A DNA stretch of 64,000 nt from Muribaculaceae bacterium (lineage in GTDB: Bacteria > Bacteroidota > Bacteroidia > Bacteroidales > Muribaculaceae), in the NCBI GenBank assembly GCA_017621225.1, contig JAGATN010000021.1, positions 116,333 to 180,332 of the forward strand. The letters run 5' to 3'. The notes under the pieces were generated by a model, which was given only the letters and a program-made list of their open reading frames with translations, ran no database searches and had not been told where the DNA came from. This document shows positions 8,585 to 18,126 of the stretch, piece by piece (within the stretch, counting starts at the first letter, position 1; every line of letters begins with the position of its first letter). The position numbers and the translations under genes are program-made.

Positions 8585-11148
8585 TTATATAATCGGCATA
8601 TAGGCTACCGATATATCAAGACGGCTTGATTTTGAGCCATTAAAAAATATAATAGGTTTATCAGGGTCAGTTTCAATGTATGGGTTCCAGTATGTGGTGC
8701 GGCGGTAGTTGGGAGTTACAGGCGGATTGATTGAGTAATCAGGATTATAAAATTCCACATCATAACGAGGATATCCATCAACCATGGCTTTTCTTATTCC
8801 CGGACTCATTATCGGTCGGTTGTCGGGATAATATTCGATGAAGACTACACAACCGTATTTACTTGCGTCATTCATAAGAATGTCCATTCTCGATTTGTTC
8901 ATGGTCTCTTTAATCATACGTGCCGAATATGTCATAATAACCTCTTGTTGAGTGTTGACATAGATTTTCTTTATAAAATCAATGGGAATATTCCCGGGAT
9001 TTATTCCTTGTTTCGGAGTATCTACGTCATCGGAAAACAAAATGTCTTCAACTCCAATTAGTTCGTCGATTACCCCTTTGTTCGAACCGAATTCAGGATT
9101 GGATATAAACAGAATTTGTTTGCCGTTATAACATAACGCCCCTTTATTGTAATGAAATTTCTTATCTAAATTGATTAGAGCATCCGGTAGATAACGTAAG
9201 TTCTTCTTCCCAGTGTCGCGCATGACATCCACTTCATGCATTATATCATAGCTGGCAATTGAGCTTTCCATATACCGGGCCATTTCCACGGCAGTGCCGT
9301 GCTTGGCGGTTACTTCCACCTCACTAAGCATTATGGTTCCGGGGACGGCAAAGCTTGTCTCCAATGTGTCGGCAACAGTGGTGATATTATGTTTTGTCGC
9401 GGGGATATGTAAGTCGGCCTGAAGTTCACCTACGTCGTAGCCGCGAGGTTCGGGGCGCTTGCTCAGGTCGAGGAGAATGCGGTTTTTGCTGCGTTGTTGC
9501 TTGTCGGATGAGAAAATTATCATCGTGTAGTCGCCGTATAGGGTGTCGCGAAACATAAATCGGCCGTTTTCGTCGGTGAAGAATGAGTGGGTTTTAGCTT
9601 TCGGGCCGATTCTGTTGGTAGTGTCAATAGGCAAGAGCATGGCGGAACCGAAGATGCCGGCTCGGGGTCGGTTGCGCGCACGTTCAAGCACTTGACCGCT
9701 AACTTCTATTCCTTGTTCGGGCAGGGAGTCGAGGCGGATTGGTTCCATTCCGGCAAGTTGACGCCAGGAGTAGCGCCGCCATCCCTGCACCATCAGCAGA
9801 TTGTCGAGGTCAGCCTCTCTGCCGGCTTCGAAATAGTAGGCCGGATTATGCACATAGCCCTTGATTTCGGAGGCGAGAAGCAGGTCGGCCATAATGTTTG
9901 AGCCGTAGGCAATATGGTTGTCGGCGTCGGTCACCGAGATGGAGAACGGAACTGAGATCGGTTCGCCCGTCTTGGAGTCTGTTGTCATAACTTTCAGCTC
10001 AATCTTTTCATACGGTCGGTATTGGTTTTTGTCAAATGTATATTCAACATTGACGAACTCATGCCTGTTGTGGAAAAACAGGCGGTCGGCAATCGATTGC
10101 CCCTCGGCGTTGAACAGGGTCAACTGAGCCCACGCCCGATGGCATTTGCCCCACAGGCAACTTGAATGTCGTGGATAACTGTTCCGTCAAATCGACTATG
10201 CTGCGTCCATAAAGCTCGCCTCGACACGTCATACTCACACCGACAGCCTCAGTAGGACAACGCCGGAGTGCGACTCACTGTGACTTCAACGCTGTCCGGC
10301 TCTTGCTGGCTGTTGACCCGCAGCGCTATGCCGTCGGGCTCGACCGCAGGAAGATCGCACCGATACCGCTTACCGTCAACCATCACTTCGGCGGAATATC
10401 GTCGGGCGGCGGGAGTGAAGTCGACGTAACCGCGCCCCATATGACCGCTTCGGAAAGTCGCCACAATGTTGTCGGTGGTGCGGTCGATGATTCGACCCGC
10501 AACATCCGATAGCGGTCTGCGGGCGGCATCCGTCAGTTCAAATGCGACCCTGGCCGGCAGACCGCTGACAAGGTGACCGCCTTCGGGGTAGAATCTCAGT
10601 TCGATTTTAGCCACTTTCTGCGGCTTCGGACGCAACATTTTCAATGTTTTTGAGTTATGCTTCAGAATGGTGCGTTCCGACCAGTCCCCTTCCTTCTGCG
10701 GTGGGGCATAAATCGGAATCACGCGCGAATATATGGCCGTGGGGCCGAAGTTTAGCATATAGCGGGTGTAGGTGCGGATTTCGTAGTAGCCGGAATAGAA
10801 CGGCGTCTCATTTGCCGGCAGAGAACCGTGGCAACGGCCATTTTCCGACTTGAGGACACAGCGATTTATGATTTTTCCGCTCGGATTGAGCAGCTCCACA
10901 TAGACGGTCTGACTAAGATTGGACGGCAGCAACTTCCCCGACGTCACCAGATAGCAGGCGAAGAAAATGCTGTCGCCACGATAATAAGATGTATTGTCGA
11001 GATGCAGATAAATCATTTCCTGCTGAATCTTGCCGGAGTTCCCGGCTGTTATGGCATGATACATCACTAACGAGTCAATCGTCGATGTCTGACTTATTGC
11101 CACCGTAGGCAGCAACATCGCAAATATAGAAATGAGGATGGTACGCAT
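8585..11148 (-). pseudogene. MG2/TonB-plug-like envelope protein, two frameshifts
   Basis: One gene of about 853 codons broken into three frames. The N-terminal part (11148 to about 10252) has a signal peptide (MRTILISIFAMLLPTVAIS) and an MG2-like beta-sandwich domain with the phrase MIYLHLDNTSYYRGDSIFF. It stops at 10249-10251, but the +1 frame continues with the homology (CRGELYGRSIVDL ... LPVGQMPSGV) to about 10130. A second +1 shift at a G run (GTGGGCT, near 10128-10133) restores the frame with AQLTLFNAEG, running through a carboxypeptidase-regulatory-like and plug-like region to 8585. Removing one base at each site restores the whole reading. This family is common in Bacteroidales, is exported, and its exact role is unknown. 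The GC-rich N-terminal half differs sharply from the AT-rich C-terminal part. Either true decay or two assembly indels could explain it. Confidence 0.8.
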
Positions 11149-11261
11149 AAGGTATGTCGGGGATTTACATATAATCTTCAAATATACTAATATTATTGCA
11201 TTTATACGAATAGGCGTTGTTTTTATAGAGCGTGTCAATGCGATACGAATACCGGGGGACC

Positions 11262-12548
11262 TTAATCGAATTTGAGCCTAAACACCGTATTGTTCTGTTG
11301 ATGTGTATAAGGTAAGAGCGTGAGCGTTCCACCGCTTGCGCTCATTATTTGTCGGCTTACGCTTAATCCTACCCCATTGCCATCGGTGCGCGTGGTAAAG
11401 AAAGGCACGAATATTTGCTCGGCCAATTCTGCAGATATCTTGTTTCCATTGTTCGCAACCTCAATATACACATGGTCGCCATCGTCGCAATAGGCCGAAA
11501 GCGTTATTTTACCTCCGGTTATGCCTTCCGTGGCATCTATGGCATTATTTATTAAGTTTGTAACCACTTGACCTATGAGCGATTCGTCGGCATATAGCAT
11601 CAAGTCGCAATCGCAACACCCTATGCTTATGTCGACGTTTTCACTTTTTGTTTTGGCGAAAGCAACCATTCGTTCAAGAAATGGATGTACGTAAAATATA
11701 ATCGGATTGGGATCGGGGCGGTGGGTTATGGCTCGGTATGATTCGACGAACCGAATAAGTCCATGGCTTGTGATGTTTATGGAATTCAAAGCATTGCGTA
11801 TATCATCAGGCAATGGCTTGTCGATCGATAGCAACGTTTGGCTGATGGATGTTATGGGAGTCAACGCATTCATAATTTCATGTATCAACACTCTTATGAG
11901 CTTTTGCCATGCAATGACTTCGCGTTCGTTCAGCTCTCGGCCGATGTCGTTTATTACGAACAGTCGCATGTTTTCGTTGTGTATTTTAATGACCGATAGC
12001 TCCAGTAGCAGATTTGAAACATCGTTCACACCACTGACGCTTATTTGCTGTCTGTCGCCCGACATCATTTCACGCATCAATGCCGGCAAATTATCCGACA
12101 GTCTTGAAAGTTGATTTATATGAGTCAATACTTCAATGTCAAACAGTTGCAATGCCCTCTTATTATGCTGATACACCATTCCCCTGTCATCCACTACAAT
12201 TACGCCTGATTTAATGGAATTTAGTATCATTTCATAATATCGTTCTTTTGATGCTGTCTTGTTTTTTTCGGCAGCCAATATCGATTTTATTTCATTGAGA
12301 TATCGATTTACGGATCGGTGTTGACCATTGTCGTGAAATTTTATTGACATATCATCGTTTTTTATTGCCTCGAATAAAAAACGAATCTTATTGTCATTGT
12401 AACGATATGATTTTATGAGCATCGCGGCTCCAATCAGCAGGATGATTGTTCCAAAGCCTATTTTTACGGCACTGAGTGTACAGATTCCGATGCCTATCGA
12501 TGTAGCTCCGACTGCAACGAGTAATATATATGAGAGGAATGCAGCCAT
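11262..12548 (-). CDS. NtrB-type sensor histidine kinase
   Basis: Membrane sensor of a two-component system. The 428-residue protein begins with two transmembrane helices (about residues 5-47) separated by a very short loop, so it probably lacks a large periplasmic sensor and reads a membrane or cytoplasmic cue. A PAS-like domain follows (ILNSIKSGVIVVDDRG), then the His-phosphotransfer helix LIHEIMNALTPI with the phospho-accepting His, and an HATPase domain with N-box LINNAIDATEG and G-box GNGVGLSVSRQIM. It overlaps the upstream regulator gene by one base (TAATG), so the pair is translated together. Confidence 0.9.
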   Translation of the reverse strand: MAAFLSYILLVAVGATSIGIGICTLSAVKIGFGTIILLIGAAMLIKSYRYNDNKIRFLFEAIKNDDMSIKFHDNGQHRSVNRYLNEIKSILAAEKNKTASKERYYEMILNSIKSGVIVVDDRGMVYQHNKRALQLFDIEVLTHINQLSRLSDNLPALMREMMSGDRQQISVSGVNDVSNLLLELSVIKIHNENMRLFVINDIGRELNEREVIAWQKLIRVLIHEIMNALTPITSISQTLLSIDKPLPDDIRNALNSINITSHGLIRFVESYRAITHRPDPNPIIFYVHPFLERMVAFAKTKSENVDISIGCCDCDLMLYADESLIGQVVTNLINNAIDATEGITGGKITLSAYCDDGDHVYIEVANNGNKISAELAEQIFVPFFTTRTDGNGVGLSVSRQIMSASGGTLTLLPYTHQQNNTVFRLKFD

Positions 12549-13891
12549 TATAAATCGAAGCGTTTCATTTTGTTGTATAATGTTTGACGTGTTATGCCAA
12601 GTTTCGATGCCACCATGCTTAAATTTCCATTACATTCTGAAATGGCTTTTATGATCATTGAGCGTTCCATCTCGGCCAAAGTGGATACTTCTGATTCGGA
12701 TGTCGATGAAACATTATGGGATGAAGCCGGAAGCATAAAATGTTGCACGTCCAACACATCGCCTTCGCTTACTATTACGGCTTTTTCCACCATATGCTGA
12801 AGCTCGCGTATGTTTCCCGGCCAATGATAGCCTTTCAGCATCTTTTCGGCATTTGCCGAAATGGAATTACAGTGTCGTGAATAAGCTTTTGAATATCTGT
12901 CCATAAACTTTTTTGCGAGTGGAACGATGTCGGGAACTCGTTGTCGCAAAGGTGGTAGATGCAAGCATATTGTATTTATGCGATATAATAGATCTTCTCT
13001 GAATTGTTTGGATGACACCAATGCATCTATGTCGGCATTGGTAGCGCATATGAGACGTACATCGACTGATTTAGGCGTATTAGATCCTAAGGGAACAACC
13101 GTTCGTGACTGTATTGCCACCAATAATTTAGACTGCATACGAAGTGGCAGATTGGCTATTTCGTCCAAAAACAGCGTGCCGCCTTTCGCGCTTTCCATCT
13201 TGCCTATTCGTTCGGAAGTAGCGCCGGTAAATGCGCCTTTGGTATGTCCGAAAAGCTCACTTTCGAAAAGCGTTTCACTCAATGCACCCATATCGATGGT
13301 AGTGAATGAATGGTCGCTACGCTGCGACAGTCTGTGGACCTCACGGGCAAGCACTTCTTTGCCGGTTCCGTTCTCGCCTGTTATGAGAATGTTTGCATCG
13401 GTAGGAGCTGTTTTTTCGAGCAGATTATGTAACTCGGCCATGGCTTCCGTATCGCCCCAATACATTTTTTGCACATCATTATTCAGATGCTTCTTATTGC
13501 CTGATTTTTTATTGCCTATTGCTTCAAACAGGGAGTTTGTCAATCGGTCATTGTCCCATGGCTTTATTATGAAATCGGTTGCGCCCTCCTTTATTCCCCT
13601 TACTGCCAACTCAATGTCGCCATAAGCCGTTAATAGAATAACGGGAATCTCTTTGTGCCGACTTTTTATTTCGTGAAGCCAATAAATGCCTTCATTGCCG
13701 GTATTTATTTTTGCTTTGAAATTCATGTCGAGCAATATGCATTCGGGCCTGTTTTCATCGATGGCGCTCATTATGTTTACGGGCGTTGACAGCGTAATGA
13801 TCTGCTCGAAATGCCGTGACAACAATAACTTCAACGCATCAAGTACGCCTTTGTTATCATCTACTATTATTATTTTATTGAACCGTTTCAT
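12548..13891 (-). CDS. NtrC-family sigma-54 response regulator
   Basis: Activates sigma-54 RNA polymerase when phosphorylated by the adjacent kinase. The 447-residue protein has a receiver domain (acidic pair D11-D12, phospho-acceptor D55 in LLDMNF, Lys in FIIKPWD), an AAA+ domain with Walker A GENGTGKE, the sigma-54-contacting loop GAFTGA, Walker B GGTLFLDEIA, and a Fis-type HTH at the C-terminus (SMVASKLGITRQTLYNKMK). All residues needed for sigma-54 activation are present. It is transcribed away from the permease-ATPase operon whose promoter region holds a -24/-12 candidate, so that operon is the likely target. The -7 element lies directly before the ATG. Confidence 0.93.
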   Translation of the reverse strand: MKRFNKIIIVDDNKGVLDALKLLLSRHFEQIITLSTPVNIMSAIDENRPECILLDMNFKAKINTGNEGIYWLHEIKSRHKEIPVILLTAYGDIELAVRGIKEGATDFIIKPWDNDRLTNSLFEAIGNKKSGNKKHLNNDVQKMYWGDTEAMAELHNLLEKTAPTDANILITGENGTGKEVLAREVHRLSQRSDHSFTTIDMGALSETLFESELFGHTKGAFTGATSERIGKMESAKGGTLFLDEIANLPLRMQSKLLVAIQSRTVVPLGSNTPKSVDVRLICATNADIDALVSSKQFREDLLYRINTICLHLPPLRQRVPDIVPLAKKFMDRYSKAYSRHCNSISANAEKMLKGYHWPGNIRELQHMVEKAVIVSEGDVLDVQHFMLPASSHNVSSTSESEVSTLAEMERSMIIKAISECNGNLSMVASKLGITRQTLYNKMKRFDL

Positions 13892-13895
13892 ATGG

Positions 13896-13926
13896 CAAAA
13901 TTAATCATTTGAATAGATTTTACAAT
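13896..13926 (-). promoter_or_regulatory. promoter of the two-component operon
   Basis: On the minus strand ATTG (13926-13923), 19 bases, TAATTTTG (13903-13896). The -7 element ends five bases before the ATG at 13891, so the transcript would start at or near the first codon. Confidence 0.6.
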
Positions 13927-14010
13927 GGTTGTTTTTTAATTGATTAATGCCTGATAATGTGCAATTAGGCATATTCATATTATGCAGTGACAACTAATTG
14001 TATGATTATT

Positions 14011-14026
14011 TTACACGCTGTGTCAA
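14011..14026. promoter_or_regulatory. palindrome, possible activator site
   Basis: TTACACGCTGTGTCAA is an imperfect inverted repeat (ACAC-N3-GTGT core, TTACAC against TTGACAC). It lies about 70 bases upstream of the -24 element of the permease operon, a usual distance for an NtrC-type enhancer. The assignment to the neighbouring regulator is an inference from position. Confidence 0.45.
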
Positions 14027-14090
14027 AAAAATTTACAACCTCAAAGCATACGGAATTAGATACTTGTTTAATTAACAGCGTATTATATGT

Positions 14091-14107
14091 TTGGCACGGT
14101 TTATGTA
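14091..14107 (+). promoter_or_regulatory. sigma-54-like promoter of the ABC operon
   Basis: TTGGCAC-N5-ATGTA: the -24 half is perfect, and the -12 half differs from TTGCW at two bases, reading GT in place of the GC expected 10 bases after GG. It lies 46 bases before the permease ATG, downstream of a palindrome and beside a sigma-54 activator gene. Confidence 0.6.
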
Positions 14108-14152
14108 TGCCTTATTAGGTGTATAATCATTATTTTTTCATTATTTTTTTCG

Positions 14153-16438
14153 ATGAAACAGATTTTTTATTCACTACAAACAATGCTTAATGCAAAGTGG
14201 ACCAACTTCATTAAAATAATTTCAGTGTCGTTGGGGCTATTTGCAACACTATTGCTGTTTTTGTTTTCGGCATATAATCATAGTTTTGATAAATGCTATA
14301 AAGATTATGACAATCTATATCAACTTTGGATGATATGGAATATAGACGGAAAAGAAAACGTCCCGTCGCAAAAATGCATAGGTAAACTGGCCGGAGGCGT
14401 GTTCGAGGAGATGAACGATGTCATAGAATCAGCAGCCACGTGCATTCGTTCAGGGTCGATATTGTATTCTGACAACAAAGAGTTCGAAGCACAGACCATA
14501 TGCGCCGACTCATTGTTCTTTCAAACAATGGGCATAGAAACATTGAGTGGCAATCCGATTCAAGATCTGTCGCTCCCCTCCACCATATACTTAAGCGATT
14601 ATTTAGCCCACGAAATGTTTGGAGACGAAAATCCAATCGGCAAAATTGTTTCCCTTGATAAAACGGAAATTCTTACTGTGAAAGGTGTATACAAGGGCTT
14701 GCCAAATAATATTACCCTGAATCACGATGCCGTAATATCATTGCCAACCATATGGGGACGATATGGCAACTATTCATGGAGTGGCGGCGACAGTTGGAAT
14801 GAATACATTCGTTTGAAAAAAGATGTATCGGTAAGCCATGAAAATCTGCTGATGAGAATAAACAATGTATTGCAAGCCAATGCGCCCGACACCGAAGATG
14901 TTAAGATAAGGGTAGATGCACGTCCAATAACCGACACTTACTTCAGCGATAGCAGAGTCAAGCAAGAGGACATAATAATATCGATACTTGCGTTGATACT
15001 GTTTTTGACCACGATATTCAATTATATATTGATTACGCTTGCGTCATTGAGCCGTCGTACAAAAGCTGTCGGGGTGCATAAATGCTGTGGAGCGACGGAT
15101 GGCTCGATATTACGCATGTTTTTATGGGAAACGACCATTGTAATGTTCATATCCATAATACTGATCATATTATTTTGTTTCGTAATGCAGAGATTCATGA
15201 CCACGGTTACGTTAGGACAATTATTGACCTCTGATCGGTTATGGATAGTAATTGTGATATTTGCTTTATTTTTCTTGATTGGAGGCGTAGTGCCCGGCCG
15301 AATTTTCAGTCGCATTCCTGTAACTCAAGTTTTTCGTAGGTTTACCGAGAACAAGAAGGCTTGGAAACGTGTATTGCTATTTTCTGAATTCTCATGCACT
15401 GCATTCATAACCGGAGTGTTGGCAATTTCTACCATTCAACATTCATTTCTTATGGATTACGATGTGGGTTACGATTCGGATTGCTTGGCATATGGATTTG
15501 TAAACAAAGAATGTGCCGATTGGTTGGAGTCGCGTCAATATGTGAAGGCCGTTACAAATTCTGCGAGCATGCCGATTTGGGGGTACAGCGGAGCAATGAT
15601 GAGAAACGAGAGCGGTAAGACGATGTTTTCCACTCGTTACGATTTCATATGGCCCAATTATTTCGATGTAATGGGAATACAATTAATAAAAGGACGCATG
15701 CCCAATGCTCCGACTGAAATAGTGGTAAATGAGCGATTCGTTCGTGAGATGCTATGGAATGATAGCGTGATAGGCCGTACGATACCAAACACCGAATTTT
15801 ACGATATGATGACGGTGGTTGGAGTGTGTCGCGATTTTAATATAGGAGGATTCATAGGCGAACAAAAACCGATTGCATTGCTGCCCAATCTCAATAAAAA
15901 TATGTACGATGTTACCGTAGTTCGACTGAATCAACCTGTCAAGGAAAATCTGAAACGCTTGAATGCGGAATTGGAAGAAGCATTTCCCGGTCGAGACATG
16001 CAATTTTATGATATGGGAGCATTGGTGAAGAATAGTTTTGCTCCTCTACGCGAATTTCGCAATTATGTATTGGTGGTTACGTTGATCATAATGTTCATAA
16101 CCGTAATCGGTATGACGGGATTTGTTCGTGACGAAGTGCAGCGCCGCAGAAAGGAGATAGCAATACGAAGGGTCAACGGTGCCGATTCGTCAACGATAAT
16201 CGATATGTTTGTTTCAAGTACGCTGAAAATCGCCATCCCCGCCACGGTGTTAGGATCGGTTGGCGCTTGGATATGCGGCCAATACATCGTCGGCATGTTT
16301 AGCATCAAGCCTAATTACTCCAATGCAATATATATATTGTCGGCATTAGTGGTGCTGATATTGATTGCACTGATGGTTGTCATGCTCATATGGAAGGCAT
16401 CGCGCGAAAATCCTGTTAACAATTTAAAATCGGAATAA
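14153..16438 (+). CDS. MacB/FtsX-type ABC transporter permease
   Basis: A 761-residue inner-membrane permease of the type VII (MacB-like) ABC superfamily. It has an N-terminal helix (about residues 18-42), a large periplasmic MacB-PCD-like domain, three helices of the first FtsX domain (about 275-395), then a second helix plus periplasmic domain and a last FtsX block with three helices at the C-terminus. The double-FtsX layout in one chain is common in Bacteroidetes. The ATG at 14153 is preferred over 14087 because the longer frame would overlap the promoter candidate. The ATPase follows after 13 bases. No membrane-fusion or outer-membrane partner is adjacent, so export of a lipid, peptide or signal by mechanotransmission is possible; the substrate is unknown. 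Confidence 0.87.
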   Translation: MKQIFYSLQTMLNAKWTNFIKIISVSLGLFATLLLFLFSAYNHSFDKCYKDYDNLYQLWMIWNIDGKENVPSQKCIGKLAGGVFEEMNDVIESAATCIRSGSILYSDNKEFEAQTICADSLFFQTMGIETLSGNPIQDLSLPSTIYLSDYLAHEMFGDENPIGKIVSLDKTEILTVKGVYKGLPNNITLNHDAVISLPTIWGRYGNYSWSGGDSWNEYIRLKKDVSVSHENLLMRINNVLQANAPDTEDVKIRVDARPITDTYFSDSRVKQEDIIISILALILFLTTIFNYILITLASLSRRTKAVGVHKCCGATDGSILRMFLWETTIVMFISIILIILFCFVMQRFMTTVTLGQLLTSDRLWIVIVIFALFFLIGGVVPGRIFSRIPVTQVFRRFTENKKAWKRVLLFSEFSCTAFITGVLAISTIQHSFLMDYDVGYDSDCLAYGFVNKECADWLESRQYVKAVTNSASMPIWGYSGAMMRNESGKTMFSTRYDFIWPNYFDVMGIQLIKGRMPNAPTEIVVNERFVREMLWNDSVIGRTIPNTEFYDMMTVVGVCRDFNIGGFIGEQKPIALLPNLNKNMYDVTVVRLNQPVKENLKRLNAELEEAFPGRDMQFYDMGALVKNSFAPLREFRNYVLVVTLIIMFITVIGMTGFVRDEVQRRRKEIAIRRVNGADSSTIIDMFVSSTLKIAIPATVLGSVGAWICGQYIVGMFSIKPNYSNAIYILSALVVLILIALMVVMLIWKASRENPVNNLKSE

Positions 16439-16451
16439 ATAACATAACACA

Positions 16452-17141
16452 ATGATAAAGATAGAAAATCTAACCAAGGTATTCCGCACGTCGGAAATAG
16501 AAACGGTAGCCCTTAACAATGTCAATCTCAATGTTGAGAGCGGGGAATTCGTAGCCGTAATGGGGCCTTCAGGCTGCGGTAAGTCGACGTTACTAAACAT
16601 CATAGGTCTTCTCGACAACCCTACGTCAGGTTTTTACGCTCTCAACGGCGTAGAGGTGTCTAATCTCAAAGAAAAGGAACGCACCGGATTCAGGAAAGGC
16701 AAAATAGGATTCGTGTTTCAGAGTTTCAATCTAATCGATGAACTGAATGTATCACAAAACGTCGAGTTGCCACTCATATATCTGGGCATCAGCGCATCGG
16801 AACGCAAGCGCAGAGTCAGCGAGATGCTCGAACGCATGAACATAAGCCATAGAGCGCACCATATGCCGCAACAACTGTCGGGCGGTCAACAGCAGCGCGT
16901 GGCCATTGCCAGAGCCATAGTGACCGCTCCGGGGCTCATATTGGCCGACGAACCTACGGGCAACCTCGATTCAAAGAATGGCAAGGAGGTAATGGAACTG
17001 TTGACCGAATTAAACCGTCAGGGCACCACCATAGTAATGGTTACGCACTCGGCCCACGATGCATCATATGCCCACAGGGTGGTGAATTTGTTTGATGGAG
17101 CAATAATATCTGAAAGCTCCAATCCCACCATGCTGATGTAG
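16452..17141 (+). CDS. MacB/LolD-type ABC transporter ATPase
   Basis: The ATPase subunit for the permease just upstream. The 229-residue protein has Walker A GPSGCGKST, Q-loop FVFQSFNLIDELNV, signature LSGGQQQRVAIARA, Walker [13 protein letters not shown] and H-loop VTHSAHD. The Q-loop and the [10 protein letters not shown] box place it with LolD/MacB/FtsE ATPases rather than importers. It ends the operon: a stem-loop follows 28 bases after the stop. Confidence 0.92.
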   Translation: MIKIENLTKVFRTSEIETVALNNVNLNVESGEFVAVMGPSGCGKSTLLNIIGLLDNPTSGFYALNGVEVSNLKEKERTGFRKGKIGFVFQSFNLIDELNVSQNVELPLIYLGISASERKRRVSEMLERMNISHRAHHMPQQLSGGQQQRVAIARAIVTAPGLILADEPTGNLDSKNGKEVMELLTELNRQGTTIVMVTHSAHDASYAHRVVNLFDGAIISESSNPTMLM

Positions 17142-17168
17142 ACACATACATATGACATATAATTGCTG

Positions 17169-17209
17169 CAGACGAATCGTAAGCGGGCTCCCCCATTTCG
17201 ATTCGTCTG
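17169..17209 (+). terminator. terminator of the ABC operon
   Basis: CAGACGAATCG (17169-17179) pairs perfectly with CGATTCGTCTG (17199-17209); an A-rich run follows after TATGCAT. It ends the permease-ATPase operon. Confidence 0.7.
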
Positions 17210-17298
17210 TATGCATAAAAAAAGGAGAAGAACTCTCACGAGTGCCCCTCCCTCCATTCATCACATTATGCTTATTAGTGCTATTTGTATTGTTGTTA

Positions 17299-17463
17299 AG
17301 AAACTGTTTAAATTTATTTGTCGAAGGAATTGAGAGGATTTGTCAAGTAGATTTTTGATATTTATGAAGAAGTTATGAGGTTCCATAATGACTGAATAAA
17401 TATCAACAAGATGCTGACAAAGACCTCAATGACATAACAAAATAAATTTTTAAACAGTTTCTG
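17299..17463. mobile_element. MITE-like palindromic element A
   Basis: About 165 bases with terminal inverted repeats: AGAAACTGTTTAAA at the left and its complement at the right, each continuing into TTTATTT(T)G with a small gap. No protein is encoded. Inside, TTGATATTTAT and ATAAATATCAA form perfect inner arms around a core GAAGAAG / TTATG hairpin / TGACTGAA (17366-17396). The arms outside these also pair imperfectly, so the whole element can fold back. The right end lies three bases from the sodB stop codon. No target-site duplication is visible. With the upstream terminator it accounts for the 325-base gap between genes here. Confidence 0.75.
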
Positions 17464-17466
17464 AGT

Positions 17467-18051
17467 TTAGTATCTGCTACTAACGACATCCCAGTCAACG
17501 ATGCTCCACAATTTTTTCAGGGCATCGGCTCGGCGATTCTGGTAGTCGAGGTAATATGCATGCTCCCATACGTCAAACGTTAGCAAGGGAATCAACCCGT
17601 CGGTAAGCGGATTACCGGCATTTGATTTCTGTACTATAAAAAGTTTTCCTAACGAATCCTTGGCGAGCCATACCCATCCGGAGCCGAATAACTTTACTCC
17701 GGCTTCTACAAATTCATTCTTGAAATTGTCGAACGATCCGAACTGATCGTCAATGGCTTTTCGCAAATCGCCGGTAGGCTCTCCTCCGCCATCGGGCGAG
17801 AAAGAGAAGAAATAGAATATGTGATTCCATGCCTGCGAAGCATTATTGAATAACGGACCATCCGATTTTTTAATTATATCTTCCAGATCCATATCGGCAT
17901 ATTCGGTGTTTTCAATCAGTTTATTCAGATTGTCGATATATGCCTTTTCATGCTTGCCATAATGAAAATCGACCGTCTCTTGCGAAATGGCGGGTGAAAG
18001 CTCATCGGGAGCATAGGGTAATTTGGGCTGTGTATAAACCATAACTTTCAT
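17467..18051 (-). CDS. sodB: Fe/Mn superoxide dismutase
   Basis: Converts superoxide to hydrogen peroxide and oxygen in the cytoplasm. The 194-residue protein has the family pattern: LPYAPDELSPAIS near the start, metal-binding His in HYGKHEKAY, His in NHIFYF, the glycine-rich GSGWVWL, and the DVWEHAYYLDY segment with the last Asp and His ligands. Length is usual for bacterial Fe- or cambialistic SODs; the metal cannot be settled from sequence alone. Start at 18051, with an in-frame ATG three codons later as alternative. It is the last gene before MITE-like element A, which abuts its stop codon. Confidence 0.95.
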   Translation of the reverse strand: MKVMVYTQPKLPYAPDELSPAISQETVDFHYGKHEKAYIDNLNKLIENTEYADMDLEDIIKKSDGPLFNNASQAWNHIFYFFSFSPDGGGEPTGDLRKAIDDQFGSFDNFKNEFVEAGVKLFGSGWVWLAKDSLGKLFIVQKSNAGNPLTDGLIPLLTFDVWEHAYYLDYQNRRADALKKLWSIVDWDVVSSRY

Positions 18052-18126
18052 TGTAGTTTGTGTTATTATTTACCGATAAAACACAACACCGCTGAAATGG
18101 TTCGAAACGACAGCCTGACGATATGT

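Noticed and set aside
8585-11238. Two separate genes at 8585-10123 and 10249-11238
   Set aside because: Protein homology runs through the gap in a third frame, so they are parts of one frameshifted gene. The start of the second part is also not an ATG but an internal TTG.
14087-14152. Upstream start for the ABC permease
   Set aside because: The added 22 residues would be encoded over the sigma-54-like promoter; the ATG at 14153 gives a normal MacB-type N-terminus.
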